In this document: positions 45,270 through 53,549 of the stretch, piece by piece
How the letters are laid out: every line of letters starts with the position of its first letter
Position numbering within the stretch: the stretch's first letter is position 1
Source: an uncultured Polaribacter sp.
Lineage (GTDB): Bacteria; Bacteroidota; Bacteroidia; Flavobacteriales; Flavobacteriaceae
Assembly: GCF_947501385.1 (NCBI RefSeq)
Contig: NZ_CANMVP010000003.1
Span: forward strand, 124,001 to 188,000
Reading direction: 5' to 3'
Length of the DNA stretch: 64,000 nucleotides
Translations under genes and position numbers: made by a program
The notes under the pieces: generated by a model
The model's input: the letters and a program-made list of their open reading frames with translations, nothing else
What the model was told of the DNA's origin: nothing
Database searches by the model: none

Positions 45270-46754
45270 TTAATCTAAAGATCCCACTGGTTTTATTTCC
45301 ACTCTTCTATTCAATTGTCTTCCACCTGCATTCCAATTAGAAAATTTAGGCCTAGATTCCCCATAGCCTTTAGCTTCTAATCTTTTATTTGATATTCCTT
45401 GTTGTATCATATATTTTCTAACAGAGGCGGCTCTTTTTTGAGATAAATATAGATTGTATCTATCGCTATTTCTGTTGTCTGTATGACCTTCAATAATAAA
45501 TTTAACCGTTGGAACTTCTTTCATTAAAGAAATTATTTTATCAACAGTTGTAAAAGATACTGTTTTAATTCGATCACTATTGGTATCAAAATAAATGCTA
45601 GTTGCTAATAAAGCAATTTGACTGTTAATATTATTAGCATTGTTAACAACAACTTCTTGTTTTGGGCACCCCTTATTTTCTACAGTTCCTGGAGTTGCAG
45701 GGCATAAATCTTTATTGTCTAGAATGCCATCTCCATCAGAATCTACATTTAAAGGGCATCCTTGGTTAGATTCAGGGCCATAGACTAAAGGGCATCTATC
45801 TCTATAATCTGGCAAGCCATCTTTATCTGAATCTACAGCTTTACCATTACCATACACCATGACACCAGCAGGAGTATTAGGCTCAATATCTAATTGATCC
45901 ATTACACCATCTTTATCTGTATCTACAATTTTAAATTTATTTCTGCCTCCGTCTTTTTCTTCTCCCCAAATTGTAAAAACTTTTTTCTTACCTAATTTAA
46001 CTGCTACACCTATACTTGAAACAAAAAAGGTCTCCCAATCTTGTTTATTAGAAATTGCAGCATCTAAATGATCTTCGTAGTTAAAGTACATTCCAGATCT
46101 AAACTCTATGTCTACTCGTTTGCTAATTCTTCTTTTAATACCCAATTGAGCAGATAAATAAATAGAGCTTGCCGAATTTTGACTATTCCTTGCAGGATTT
46201 GAACCAAAATCTACTAGCAGCTCATCAGGTCCGTTCTCTTCTCTTTCGTAAAGTGCTGAATTGTATTGATGGTAACCAAAACCAAAATAGCCAGCAGCAT
46301 GCCATTTGCTTGCTGTAGTTTGATATAAATTTGTAAAACTAAAAATTAAGTTCAATTCTGCACCATAAGAACTTCCTTCAAAATACATATTATCTTGTAA
46401 AACAACATTGTCTTTTGTATAAAGAACTTTGTATTGGTCTGTTGTAGAAAAGTATTGTGCCCCACCAGACATTTGCGTATAGAAAATTTTTCCTTCAAGT
46501 CCTAAAAGCGGATTGAACATTTTATCTACATAAGCGAATGCGCCAAAATTATAGTAGTTGGTATCGTCTCCCGTGCCAATAGAGCGCAAATCTCCATGCA
46601 TAATGAAATTACTAAAACCAGCACCTACAGCCCAGCTATTGCTGTTTTCTAGATCTATTCTATCTCCATACGTAATTTCGTCTGTAGTAAATTGACCAAA
46701 TATTGTAGTTGTCGCAAAACAATACAATATTGCAATCAAAAAAAATCTCCCCAT
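45270..46754 (-). CDS. OmpA-family protein with thrombospondin type 3 repeats
   Basis: The 494-residue outer-membrane protein has a signal peptide to about residue 20 and an N-terminal beta-barrel of about 250 residues. Ca2+-binding TSP3 repeats follow (DTDKDGVMDQLD, DSDKDGLPDYRDRCP, DSDGDGILDNKDLCP). The C-terminal OmpA peptidoglycan-binding domain has IEGHTDNRNS and QKRAASVRKYM, ending in NRRVEI. It anchors the outer membrane to peptidoglycan. A TATTTTTG box at 46808-46815 on the minus strand is a fitting promoter. Confidence 0.95.
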   Translation of the reverse strand: MGRFFLIAILYCFATTTIFGQFTTDEITYGDRIDLENSNSWAVGAGFSNFIMHGDLRSIGTGDDTNYYNFGAFAYVDKMFNPLLGLEGKIFYTQMSGGAQYFSTTDQYKVLYTKDNVVLQDNMYFEGSSYGAELNLIFSFTNLYQTTASKWHAAGYFGFGYHQYNSALYEREENGPDELLVDFGSNPARNSQNSASSIYLSAQLGIKRRISKRVDIEFRSGMYFNYEDHLDAAISNKQDWETFFVSSIGVAVKLGKKKVFTIWGEEKDGGRNKFKIVDTDKDGVMDQLDIEPNTPAGVMVYGNGKAVDSDKDGLPDYRDRCPLVYGPESNQGCPLNVDSDGDGILDNKDLCPATPGTVENKGCPKQEVVVNNANNINSQIALLATSIYFDTNSDRIKTVSFTTVDKIISLMKEVPTVKFIIEGHTDNRNSDRYNLYLSQKRAASVRKYMIQQGISNKRLEAKGYGESRPKFSNWNAGGRQLNRRVEIKPVGSLD

Positions 46755-46807
46755 TTAATTTAGATATATTGTTATTTAAATAAAAAATGGGGGAAATATT
46801 TGAGCTG

Positions 46808-46815
46808 CAAAAATA
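46808..46815 (-). promoter_or_regulatory. candidate -7 box TATTTTTG of the OmpA gene
   Basis: It matches TAnnTTTG on the minus strand and lies 53 nt before the ATG at 46754. Confidence 0.5.
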
Positions 46816-46827
46816 TAATTTTTATTT

Positions 46828-47952
46828 TTAATTATGCTTAATTTTATGAATTATATCGTCATAATCAGCTTTATTGTTCACAAAATCAATTTCTGAAACA
46901 TCTATAATTAATAAATTTAAATCTTCTTGTGTTTTTATAAAGTTTTTATAGCCATCGTGAATTTTTTGTAAGTATCCGGCTTCAATATTTTGCTCATAAT
47001 CTCTTCCACGTTTTTTTATGTTTTCTAACAAACGATCTGTGTTTTGATATAAATACACATACAAATCTGGTTTTGTAATTTCTTTATACATCAAGTTAAA
47101 CATCTTTCTATATAAAAAATATTCATCTTTAGAAAGGGTAACTTGGGCAAATATTAAAGATTTAAAGATATAATAGTCTGAAATAATACAATTTTTAAAC
47201 AAATCGAATTGTGCTAAATCATCGCTCAATTGCTGATATCTATCTGCTAAAAAACTCATTTCTAAAGGAAAAGCATATCTTTCTTTGTCTTCGTAGAATT
47301 TTGGTAAAAATGGGTTGTCTGCAAAACGTTCTAATATTAATTTTGCATTGAATTCATCTGACATTTTTTTTGCTAATGATGTTTTTCCTGCACCAATGTT
47401 GCCTTCTATGGCTATGTAATTGTATTTTTCTGATAATAGAATTGGACGAATTAATTTTTTATCAACTAAAGAAATTTCAGAGGAGTCATCACAATTTTGA
47501 AGACAAACAGCAATTTGTTTTTTTTCTATGGGATGCATGACGTTTGAAGCAATTTCTGCTAAAGGAACCATTACAAACTTGCGATGTAACATTTTAGAAT
47601 GCGGCACCATTAATTTTTTAGAAAAAATAATTTCATCACCAAACAATAAAATATCAATATCTATTTGTCTATTTTGATATTCCTTTGAGTCTTTTCTAAT
47701 TCTGCCTAAATCCTTTTCAATTTTTAAAAGTGAAGTTAATAGTACTTCTGGAGTATGGTAGGTAGACACCTCAATACAAATATTATAAAAATCATTTCCA
47801 TCAAATCCCAAAGAAGATGTTTTGTAGACGGATGAAATTTTATGAATGGCACCAACTTTTGCGTCAATATGATCAATTGCCTTTTGTAGGTTTTCCAATT
47901 TATTTCCTTGGTTTGTGCCTAAAGATAAGTATGTGATTTTTTGAATTTTCAA
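46828..47952 (-). CDS. folK: FolK-deoxynucleoside kinase fusion protein
   Basis: Two enzymes are fused in 374 residues. The first (about 1-160) is HPPK/FolK, which pyrophosphorylates hydroxymethyl-dihydropterin in folate synthesis (SLGTNQGNKLENLQKAI, RKDSKEYQNRQIDIDILLF). The second (about 172-374) is a deoxynucleoside kinase with P-loop EGNIGAGKTS, ERFADNPFLPKF and a C-terminal lid (RLLENIKKRGRDYE). It salvages deoxynucleosides to dNMPs. Folate cofactors feed thymidylate synthesis, so the joined activities both supply DNA precursors. No frameshift joins the halves; it is a clean single ORF. Confidence 0.93.
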   Translation of the reverse strand: MKIQKITYLSLGTNQGNKLENLQKAIDHIDAKVGAIHKISSVYKTSSLGFDGNDFYNICIEVSTYHTPEVLLTSLLKIEKDLGRIRKDSKEYQNRQIDIDILLFGDEIIFSKKLMVPHSKMLHRKFVMVPLAEIASNVMHPIEKKQIAVCLQNCDDSSEISLVDKKLIRPILLSEKYNYIAIEGNIGAGKTSLAKKMSDEFNAKLILERFADNPFLPKFYEDKERYAFPLEMSFLADRYQQLSDDLAQFDLFKNCIISDYYIFKSLIFAQVTLSKDEYFLYRKMFNLMYKEITKPDLYVYLYQNTDRLLENIKKRGRDYEQNIEAGYLQKIHDGYKNFIKTQEDLNLLIIDVSEIDFVNNKADYDDIIHKIKHN

Positions 47953-47965
47953 CTATTTTGCGATG

Positions 47966-47990
47966 TCTCCTCGAGCGGAGTCGAGAGGTT
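47966..47990. repeat. single arm of the CGACTGCGCTC repeat family
   Basis: CTCCTCGAGCGGAGTCGAGAGG is related to one arm of the inverted repeats at 4104 and 8118; here the second arm is missing. Confidence 0.55.
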
Positions 47991-48078
47991 GTAATTTGTC
48001 TTTATAGTTCTCTTCCGAAATTTCGGAACCTTCGAACAGACATAATTTTAATTTTACAAAGAAACGAAAAAGCATAAA

Positions 48079-48108
48079 AAAAATCGCTAAAATTAATTAG
48101 CGATTTTT
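48079..48108 (-). terminator. intrinsic terminator of pnp
   Basis: AAAAATCGCTAA and TTAGCGATTTTT arms (12 bp) with a 6-nt loop lie 23 nt behind the pnp stop on the minus strand. Confidence 0.85.
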
Positions 48109-48130
48109 ATATCAATTTAAAAAGTAAGAA

Positions 48131-50371
48131 TTACTCTTCTTTTCTAGGTTCTCTAGGTTTTCTGTCATCACGTCCGCGATTGTCTCTGCTTCTGTTATCA
48201 CGTCCACCAGAACGTTTGTCATCTCTTGGTGGTCTTGCTACAAAACCTTCTGGTTTTGGTAACAAGGCTTTTCGAGATACTTTTTCTTTACGAGTTCTTG
48301 GATCTAAACCAAAGTACTTCACATCAAAAACATCGCCCATATTAACAACATCAGATACGTTTTCTGTACGTTCCCAAGCCAATTCACTTACGTGTAATAA
48401 CACTTCGTTTCCTGGTGCTTCTGCATATTCTACAACAGCGCCAAAATCTAACATTTTAATTACTTTTACTTCGTATGCACTACCAACGGTAGGTTTGAAT
48501 AACATAGACTCAATACGCGTAATTACTTGTTCAATTCCTGAAGGATCGGTTCCTAAAATCTCGATAATTCCTTCTTCAGTAACTGCATCTTCGGTAATAA
48601 CAATAGTTGTACCAGTTTCTTTTTGCAATTCTTGAATATGTTTACCTCCTGGTCCAATAAATGCACCAATCATATCATTAGGAATTCTTCTGTTAATCAT
48701 TTTAGGAGCGTGTTCTTTAACTTCTTCATTTGCAGAAGAGATTGTCTCCGTTATTTTCCCTAAAATATGTAAACGACCCTCACGCGCTTGTTTTAGCGCA
48801 TTCACTAAAATCTCATAGGATAATCCTTTTACTTTAATGTCCATTTGACAAGCAGTAATTCCTTCTGAAGTACCAGTTACTTTAAAATCCATATCTCCTA
48901 AGTGATCTTCATCCCCTAAAATATCAGATAATACAGCGTATTTTCCAGAATCAGCATCAGAAATTAATCCCATGGCAATACCAGAAACGGGTCTTATCAT
49001 TTGTACACCAGCGTCCATCAATGCCATTGTACCCGCACAAACAGTTGCCATAGAAGAAGAACCATTCGATTCTAAAACTTCAGAAACTACTCTTACTGTA
49101 TAAGGACAACTATCAGGAATCATTCCTTTTAAACCACGTTGTGCTAAATTACCATGTCCAACTTCTCTTCGAGAGGTTCCACGAATTGGTCTCGCTTCAC
49201 CTGTACAAAAAGGAGGGAAGTTATAATGTAAGTAAAAACTTTCTTCACCTTCGTAAGATGGCATGTCTATTTTATTTGCCTCTCTAGAAGTTCCTAACGT
49301 AACGGTTGCTAAAGCTTGGGTTTCTCCACGAGTAAAGATTGAAGAACCATGCACTGATGGTAAATAATCTACTTCTGACCAAATTGGTCTAATTTCATCA
49401 GTCTTACGACCATCTAAACGTAAACCTACATTTAAGGTTAAATCTCTAATCGCAGCTTTTTCTGCTTTACGATAATAATCAGAAACTAAACCACCGTAAT
49501 CTTCCATTTCTTCTTCAGAAAATGATGCTTTAATATCTTCTTTTATTTGCTTAAATGCATCCGATCTTTCATGTTTAGCAGATCCAGCTTCTGCGATGGC
49601 ATATACTTTATCGTATGCCATATCATAAACTTTCTTCTCTAAATCTTTATCTTCTCTTGCACCTTCGTACTCACGAACTTCTTTCTTACCAAATGCTTCT
49701 GCTAATCTTATTTGAGCAGCACATTGTACTTTAATAGCTTCGTGTGCAAACTTAATAGCGTCAGCCATTTCTTCTTCAGAAATCTCATCCATTTCACCTT
49801 CCACCATCATTACAGAATCAGCAGATGCTCCAATCATCATATCGATGTCAGATGCTGCTAATTGCGCTCTAGTTGGGTTGATTACAAATTCTCCGTTTAT
49901 ACGACCAACTCTTGCTTCAGAGATGGCGCATTCAAATGGGAAATCTGATAATTGAATAGCTGCTGATGCTGCTAAACCTGCCATTGCATCTGGCATCACA
50001 TCTTCGTCATGAGACATTAACTGAATCATCACTTGGGTTTCTGCAGTATAATCTTTTGGAAATAACGGACGTAAAACACGGTCTACTAAACGCATTGTTA
50101 AAACTTCACCGTCACTTGGTCTCGCTTCTCTTTTGAAGAAACCACCAGGATAACGTCCTGCAGCAGCAAATTTCTCTCTATAGTCTACCGTTAATGGTAA
50201 AAAACCTAGATCTTTTTGCTCATAATTGGAAACAACTGTACACAACATCATACATTTTCCAGATTGCACAACAACACTACCATGAGCTTGTTTTGCTAAT
50301 TTTCCGGTTTCGATAGAAATTTCTCTACCATCTCCAAGGTCTATAACCTCTCTAAATACTTTTGGAATCAT
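48131..50371 (-). CDS. pnp: polyribonucleotide nucleotidyltransferase
   Basis: PNPase degrades RNA 3' to 5' by phosphorolysis. The 746 residues hold two RNase PH domains (about 1-230 and 325-550) joined by a helical linker. A KH domain (about 560-620, [20 protein letters not shown]) and an S1 domain (about 630-700, [20 protein letters not shown]) follow. The C-terminal tail is rich in Arg, Asp, Gly and Lys, as in many flavobacterial RNA-binding proteins. rpsO lies upstream on the same strand, the common rpsO-pnp order, but a terminator at 50572 separates them. Confidence 0.97.
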   Translation of the reverse strand: MIPKVFREVIDLGDGREISIETGKLAKQAHGSVVVQSGKCMMLCTVVSNYEQKDLGFLPLTVDYREKFAAAGRYPGGFFKREARPSDGEVLTMRLVDRVLRPLFPKDYTAETQVMIQLMSHDEDVMPDAMAGLAASAAIQLSDFPFECAISEARVGRINGEFVINPTRAQLAASDIDMMIGASADSVMMVEGEMDEISEEEMADAIKFAHEAIKVQCAAQIRLAEAFGKKEVREYEGAREDKDLEKKVYDMAYDKVYAIAEAGSAKHERSDAFKQIKEDIKASFSEEEMEDYGGLVSDYYRKAEKAAIRDLTLNVGLRLDGRKTDEIRPIWSEVDYLPSVHGSSIFTRGETQALATVTLGTSREANKIDMPSYEGEESFYLHYNFPPFCTGEARPIRGTSRREVGHGNLAQRGLKGMIPDSCPYTVRVVSEVLESNGSSSMATVCAGTMALMDAGVQMIRPVSGIAMGLISDADSGKYAVLSDILGDEDHLGDMDFKVTGTSEGITACQMDIKVKGLSYEILVNALKQAREGRLHILGKITETISSANEEVKEHAPKMINRRIPNDMIGAFIGPGGKHIQELQKETGTTIVITEDAVTEEGIIEILGTDPSGIEQVITRIESMLFKPTVGSAYEVKVIKMLDFGAVVEYAEAPGNEVLLHVSELAWERTENVSDVVNMGDVFDVKYFGLDPRTRKEKVSRKALLPKPEGFVARPPRDDKRSGGRDNRSRDNRGRDDRKPREPRKEE

Positions 50372-50503
50372 AAATTTTAATTCTAATTTTTAATACTGTT
50401 TGTAGTTGTGTTGTTATCTGTTGTTGCAATGGAAATTCAAAAATATTGTTGGTATTTTTGATTTTTTATATAGAATCTGCTAGTGAGACAGAGAATATTA
50501 TTT

Positions 50504-50528
50504 AGATTCCTGTTTTCGCAGGAAGAAC
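50504..50528. repeat. minus-strand relative of the ATTCCTGC repeat
   Basis: TAGATTCCTGTTTTCGCAGGAA is the reverse-oriented relative of the repeat at 39116-39141, in the gap between rpsO and pnp. Confidence 0.5.
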
Positions 50529-50571
50529 AATTTTTTGTTTTGAAGCTGAGCTTCAAATGATTTTTTATAAA

Positions 50572-50600
50572 AAAAGAGACTCGTTTATAGAGTCTCTTTT
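50572..50600 (-). terminator. intrinsic terminator of rpsO
   Basis: AAAAGAGACTC and GAGTCTCTTTT arms (11 bp) with a 7-nt loop lie 8 nt behind the rpsO stop, with Ts on the minus strand. Confidence 0.88.
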
Positions 50601-50608
50601 AGTAAGAA

Positions 50609-50878
50609 TTACTTTCTAATTCCTAATTCTTTGATAATCGCACGATATCTGTTGATTTCAGTTTTCTTTAGATAATCTAATAAACTTCTACGTTTACCTA
50701 CTAACATTACTAATGAACGCTCTGTATTATAATCTTTACGATTATTTTTTAAATGCTCAGTTAAGTGGTTAATTCTGTGCGTAAACAACGCAATTTGTCC
50801 TTCTGAAGAACCCGTATCGTTTTTTCCTTTACCGTGTTTTTCGAAGAGACCTTCTTTTACTTCTTTAGTTAAGTACAT
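50609..50878 (-). CDS. rpsO: 30S ribosomal protein S15
   Basis: S15 binds 16S rRNA early in 30S assembly. The 89 residues match the family, with the conserved DTGSSEGQIALFTHRINHLTEH (about 21-42) and RRSLLDYLKKT near 63-73. It has a promoter box at 50936-50943 and a 9-bp hairpin in its leader, where S15 genes of other phyla often carry autoregulatory RNA structures. Confidence 0.97.
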   Translation of the reverse strand: MYLTKEVKEGLFEKHGKGKNDTGSSEGQIALFTHRINHLTEHLKNNRKDYNTERSLVMLVGKRRSLLDYLKKTEINRYRAIIKELGIRK

Positions 50879-50909
50879 GCCAATATTATTTAAATGATTT
50901 TTATGTATG

Positions 50910-50930
50910 TCAACGAAATTTTTTCATTGA
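50910..50930 (-). promoter_or_regulatory. hairpin in the rpsO leader, candidate S15 autoregulatory element
   Basis: On the minus-strand RNA, UCAAUGAAA pairs with UUUCGUUGA (one U-G) around an AAA loop. It lies between the -7 box and the rpsO start. Confidence 0.4.
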
Positions 50931-50935
50931 ACGTG

Positions 50936-50943
50936 CAAATATA
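50936..50943 (-). promoter_or_regulatory. candidate -7 box TATATTTG of rpsO
   Basis: It matches TAnnTTTG on the minus strand, giving a leader of about 50 nt. Confidence 0.55.
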
Positions 50944-51170
50944 CTATTATTTTATTTATTAGATTATATTTTTAAAAAGTAATTTCTTTAGGATTCTGAG
51001 GTCTTACGGGTTGATTATCAGAATAGTTTATTATATTTTTAACGAGAATTTGACATCAATTTTCTGATATTTATGATTGATTTCCAGTTTCTTAAAGAAA
51101 TTCATAAATATTTTCATTTTTACTGCATCTTTTTTAACAAATTGCCAATTCTTTTATATTCTTTCATATA
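50944..51170. other. AT-rich divergent gap between rpsO and the aromatic operon promoter
   Basis: I see no gene or clear structure in this stretch; it is AT-rich with scattered short repeats. Confidence 0.5.
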
Positions 51171-51173
51171 ATA

Positions 51174-51204
51174 TTTGTTTATATAAATTTAATCTTTAGT
51201 TTTG
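51174..51204 (+). promoter_or_regulatory. promoter of the Phe/Tyr operon
   Basis: A -33 element TTTG (51174-51177) and a -7 element TAGTTTTG (51197-51204) are spaced by 19 bp, the flavobacterial sigma optimum. Transcription should start near 51210, about 20 nt before the leader ORF. Confidence 0.8.
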
Positions 51205-51228
51205 TCAGAACAAACAAAGAGCACAAAG

Positions 51229-51309
51229 ATGTTAAACAATATTTGGGTACGTTTCTATTTTTACTTTTACTTTTTTAGTAAGAGAAGAGACTTTGTATCA
51301 TGTTGTTAA
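51229..51309 (+). CDS. Phe/Tyr-rich leader peptide (26 residues), attenuation sensor
   Basis: The 26-codon ORF has an ATG start and a TAA stop. It contains an uninterrupted aromatic run FYFYFYFF (codons 9-16, 51253-51276), preceded by one Trp and followed by one more Phe. Eight consecutive Phe/Tyr codons are very unlikely by chance and match the end products of the operon downstream. If charged tRNA-Phe or tRNA-Tyr is scarce, a ribosome should stall here. The last codons overlap the antiterminator strand at 51287-51298, so a ribosome reaching the stop would cover that strand. Confidence 0.85.
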   Translation: MLNNIWVRFYFYFYFFSKRRDFVSCC

Positions 51310-51335
51310 CAAGCATTTAAAATATATAAAGTCTC
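51287..51335 (+). promoter_or_regulatory. antiterminator pairing of the Phe/Tyr attenuator
   Basis: GAGACTTTGTAT (51287-51298) is complementary to ATATAAAGTCTC (51324-51335) over 12 bp with one G-U. The second strand includes the 5' arm of the terminator at 51331, so the two structures exclude each other. Confidence 0.8.
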
Positions 51336-51360
51336 GAATTTACTTCGAGGCTTTTTTTTT
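51331..51360 (+). terminator. attenuator terminator before pheA
   Basis: GTCTCGAA pairs with TTCGAGGC (8 bp, one G-U) around the loop TTTAC and is followed by nine Ts. It ends 18 nt before the pheA ATG. Confidence 0.9.
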
Positions 51361-51378
51361 GATATCATTTTATCATCA

Positions 51379-52206
51379 ATGAACACGATAATTGCCATAC
51401 AAGGAGCAGAGGGCTCAAATCATTATAAAGTTGCACGCGACTTCTATGGAGACAACATTCAATTAAAAGAATGCATGTCTTTTGATGCCTTGGTAGAAAG
51501 CTTGTTAAATAATTCTGCAAATTTGGGAATTATGGCATTAGAAAATACCATTGCAGGCTCTATTATACCTAATTATGCTTTAATTGATAAACATAATTTA
51601 CATATAACGGGTGAAGAATATTTAAACATTCATCATCATTTAATGGGACTAAAAGGTCAGAAAATTAACGATATCAAAGAAGTTTGGTCACATCCTATGG
51701 CGTTGTTACAATGTAAAGAGTTCTTTAAAAAATATCCACATATAAAATTGGTGGAAGATGTAGATACAGCTGAAGTTGCTAAAAGAATTTTTAAAGAAAA
51801 TTTAAAAGGAATTGCTGCCATTGCGCCAAAAATTGCAGCAGAAATTTTTAATTTAGAAGTTATTGAAGATGAAATTCAGACCATAAAAGACAATGCGACA
51901 AGATTTGTAATGGTACAAACTGATGCACCTAATAATGGAATTGATCAAATAAATAAAGCATCCATCAAGTTTCAACTAAATCATAAAAGAGGCAGTTTGG
52001 CCGCAATTTTAAATGTTTTAAGTGATTGTAAGATGAATTTAACTAAGATACAATCGCTTCCAGTGATAGAAATGCCTTGGAAGTATTCATTTTTTGTGGA
52101 TGTAACTTTTGATGATTATAAAGATTACCAGAAAGCGAAAGCAATTATAGAACTCATGGCAGAAGAATTCAAAATTTTAGGAACTTATAAAAACGGTAGA
52201 AAATGA
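51379..52206 (+). CDS. pheA: prephenate dehydratase
   Basis: PheA turns prephenate into phenylpyruvate, the phenylalanine branch. The 275 residues have the dehydratase domain (about 1-185) with the catalytic TRF motif in DNATRFVMVQ. An ACT domain follows (about 195-270; RGSLAAILNVLSDCKMNLTK). No chorismate mutase domain is attached. The Phe-binding ESRP motif of classic PheA ACT domains is QSLP here, so feedback by Phe may differ. It is the first gene of the operon and sits directly behind the attenuator. Confidence 0.93.
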   Translation: MNTIIAIQGAEGSNHYKVARDFYGDNIQLKECMSFDALVESLLNNSANLGIMALENTIAGSIIPNYALIDKHNLHITGEEYLNIHHHLMGLKGQKINDIKEVWSHPMALLQCKEFFKKYPHIKLVEDVDTAEVAKRIFKENLKGIAAIAPKIAAEIFNLEVIEDEIQTIKDNATRFVMVQTDAPNNGIDQINKASIKFQLNHKRGSLAAILNVLSDCKMNLTKIQSLPVIEMPWKYSFFVDVTFDDYKDYQKAKAIIELMAEEFKILGTYKNGRK

Positions 52207-52221
52207 CGCCGCCGTCGTTCT

Positions 52222-52246
52222 GAACTTCCTGAACTACATTCAGGAT
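52222..52246. repeat. small palindrome between pheA and the aminotransferase
   Basis: TCCTGAA and TTCAGGA (52227-52245) with a 5-nt loop lie within the operon. Confidence 0.6.
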
Positions 52247-52275
52247 AAATGTTTCAGATTCACAATAATAAAAAT

Positions 52276-53418
52276 ATGATTCAACCCGCAAAAAGATTAA
52301 ATACGGTTCAAGAATATTATTTCTCTAAAAAATTAAGAGAGGTAAGAGAATTGATGGCTGAAGGAAAACCAATTATCAATATGGGAATTGGATCTCCAGA
52401 TTTACAACCACCGGCAACTGTTTTAGACGCCATTCAAGGAAGTTTGAAGGATGCTACTGCACATAAATACCAATCGTATCAAGGTTTACCAGAATTAAGA
52501 ACTGCAATTTCTAACTTTTATAAAAACAAGTTTGCTGTAGCTTCAAATCCAGAAAATGAAGTGTTGCCTTTAATGGGAAGCAAAGAAGGAATTATGCACA
52601 TTTCGATGGCTTTTTTAAATGAAGGTGATAAAGTATTGATTCCGAATCCTGGATATCCAACCTATACATCTGTTAGTAAGTTAGTAGGTGCAGTGCCACT
52701 TTTTTATAATTTAAGTGATGAAAACAATTGGCAGCCAAATTTTGATGAACTAGAAAGTCAAGATTTAACGGAAGTAAAAATCATGTGGGTCAATTATCCG
52801 CACATGCCAACAGGAACCAATGCGACTATAGAAACCTTTGAAAAGTTGGTTGCATTTGGGAAAAAGCATCAAATTTTAATCATTAATGACAATCCTTATA
52901 GTTTTATATTAAATGACAACCCGATTAGTATTTTACAAGTTGAAGGTGCAAAAGCCATTGCTTTAGAATTGAATTCTTTAAGCAAAACCTTTAATATGGC
53001 AGGTTGGCGAGTGGGTATGGTTTTAGGAAATGAGAGGTATATTAATGAAATATTAAAAGTAAAATCTAATATGGATTCTGGCATGTTTTACGGAATTCAA
53101 AAAGGTGCAATCGAAGCTTTAAATTTATCTGACAATTGGTTTTTTGAGCAAAATAAAATATACGAAGATCGAAGAAATTTAATTTGGGAACTAGCAGATA
53201 CATTAAATTGTGTTTATGATAGAAATTCAACGGGACTGTTTGTGTGGGCGAAAATTCCTAAAGGAAAAAAATCTACAGCAGTTACAGATGCAATTTTATA
53301 TGATAAAGATATTTTTATTACACCAGGAACCGTTTTTGGTTCTCAAGGAGAAGGATACATTCGTTTTTCATTGTGTGTAACCTCAGAAGTAATAAGAGAG
53401 GCGATAAGTAGATTTTAA
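52276..53418 (+). CDS. PLP-dependent aromatic/prephenate-type aminotransferase
   Basis: The 380-residue class I/II aminotransferase has the lysine of the pyridoxal site in SLSKTFNMAGWRVG (about 235-248) and the NPGYPTYTS block near 130. From its place in the operon it should aminate phenylpyruvate and 4-hydroxyphenylpyruvate to Phe and Tyr, or prephenate to arogenate. Sequence alone does not separate these. I start at the ATG at 52276 (MIQPAKRLNT); an in-frame ATG nine codons earlier lies in repeat-like sequence. Confidence 0.87.
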   Translation: MIQPAKRLNTVQEYYFSKKLREVRELMAEGKPIINMGIGSPDLQPPATVLDAIQGSLKDATAHKYQSYQGLPELRTAISNFYKNKFAVASNPENEVLPLMGSKEGIMHISMAFLNEGDKVLIPNPGYPTYTSVSKLVGAVPLFYNLSDENNWQPNFDELESQDLTEVKIMWVNYPHMPTGTNATIETFEKLVAFGKKHQILIINDNPYSFILNDNPISILQVEGAKAIALELNSLSKTFNMAGWRVGMVLGNERYINEILKVKSNMDSGMFYGIQKGAIEALNLSDNWFFEQNKIYEDRRNLIWELADTLNCVYDRNSTGLFVWAKIPKGKKSTAVTDAILYDKDIFITPGTVFGSQGEGYIRFSLCVTSEVIREAISRF

Positions 53419-53426
53419 AAATAAAT

Positions 53427-53547
53427 AGCAATGGGTTTCAACCCATTGATGTTAATAGAAATGGGTTTTAACCCGTTGATGTTAATAGCAATGGATTTTT
53501 ACCCATTGATGTTCAATAGCAGGGTTTTTATCCATTGAAAATAAATT
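53427..53547. repeat. four tandem copies of a 30-bp palindromic unit inside the operon
   Basis: Units of 30, 30, 31 and 30 nt (starts 53427, 53457, 53487, 53518) each carry an AATGGG..CCCATT-type palindrome followed in the first three by GATGTT. The copies differ by a few bases. The array ends just before the tyrA ATG. Confidence 0.9.
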
Positions 53548-53549
53548 AA

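Noticed and set aside
48180..48635. 151-codon plus-strand ORF opposite pnp
   Set aside because: It is antisense to conserved KH/S1 coding sequence and has no start signal or family resemblance.
53427..53547. Possible CRISPR array (regular 30-bp repeats)
   Set aside because: The units are directly contiguous with no unique spacers and no cas genes are near; it is a tandem palindromic repeat.
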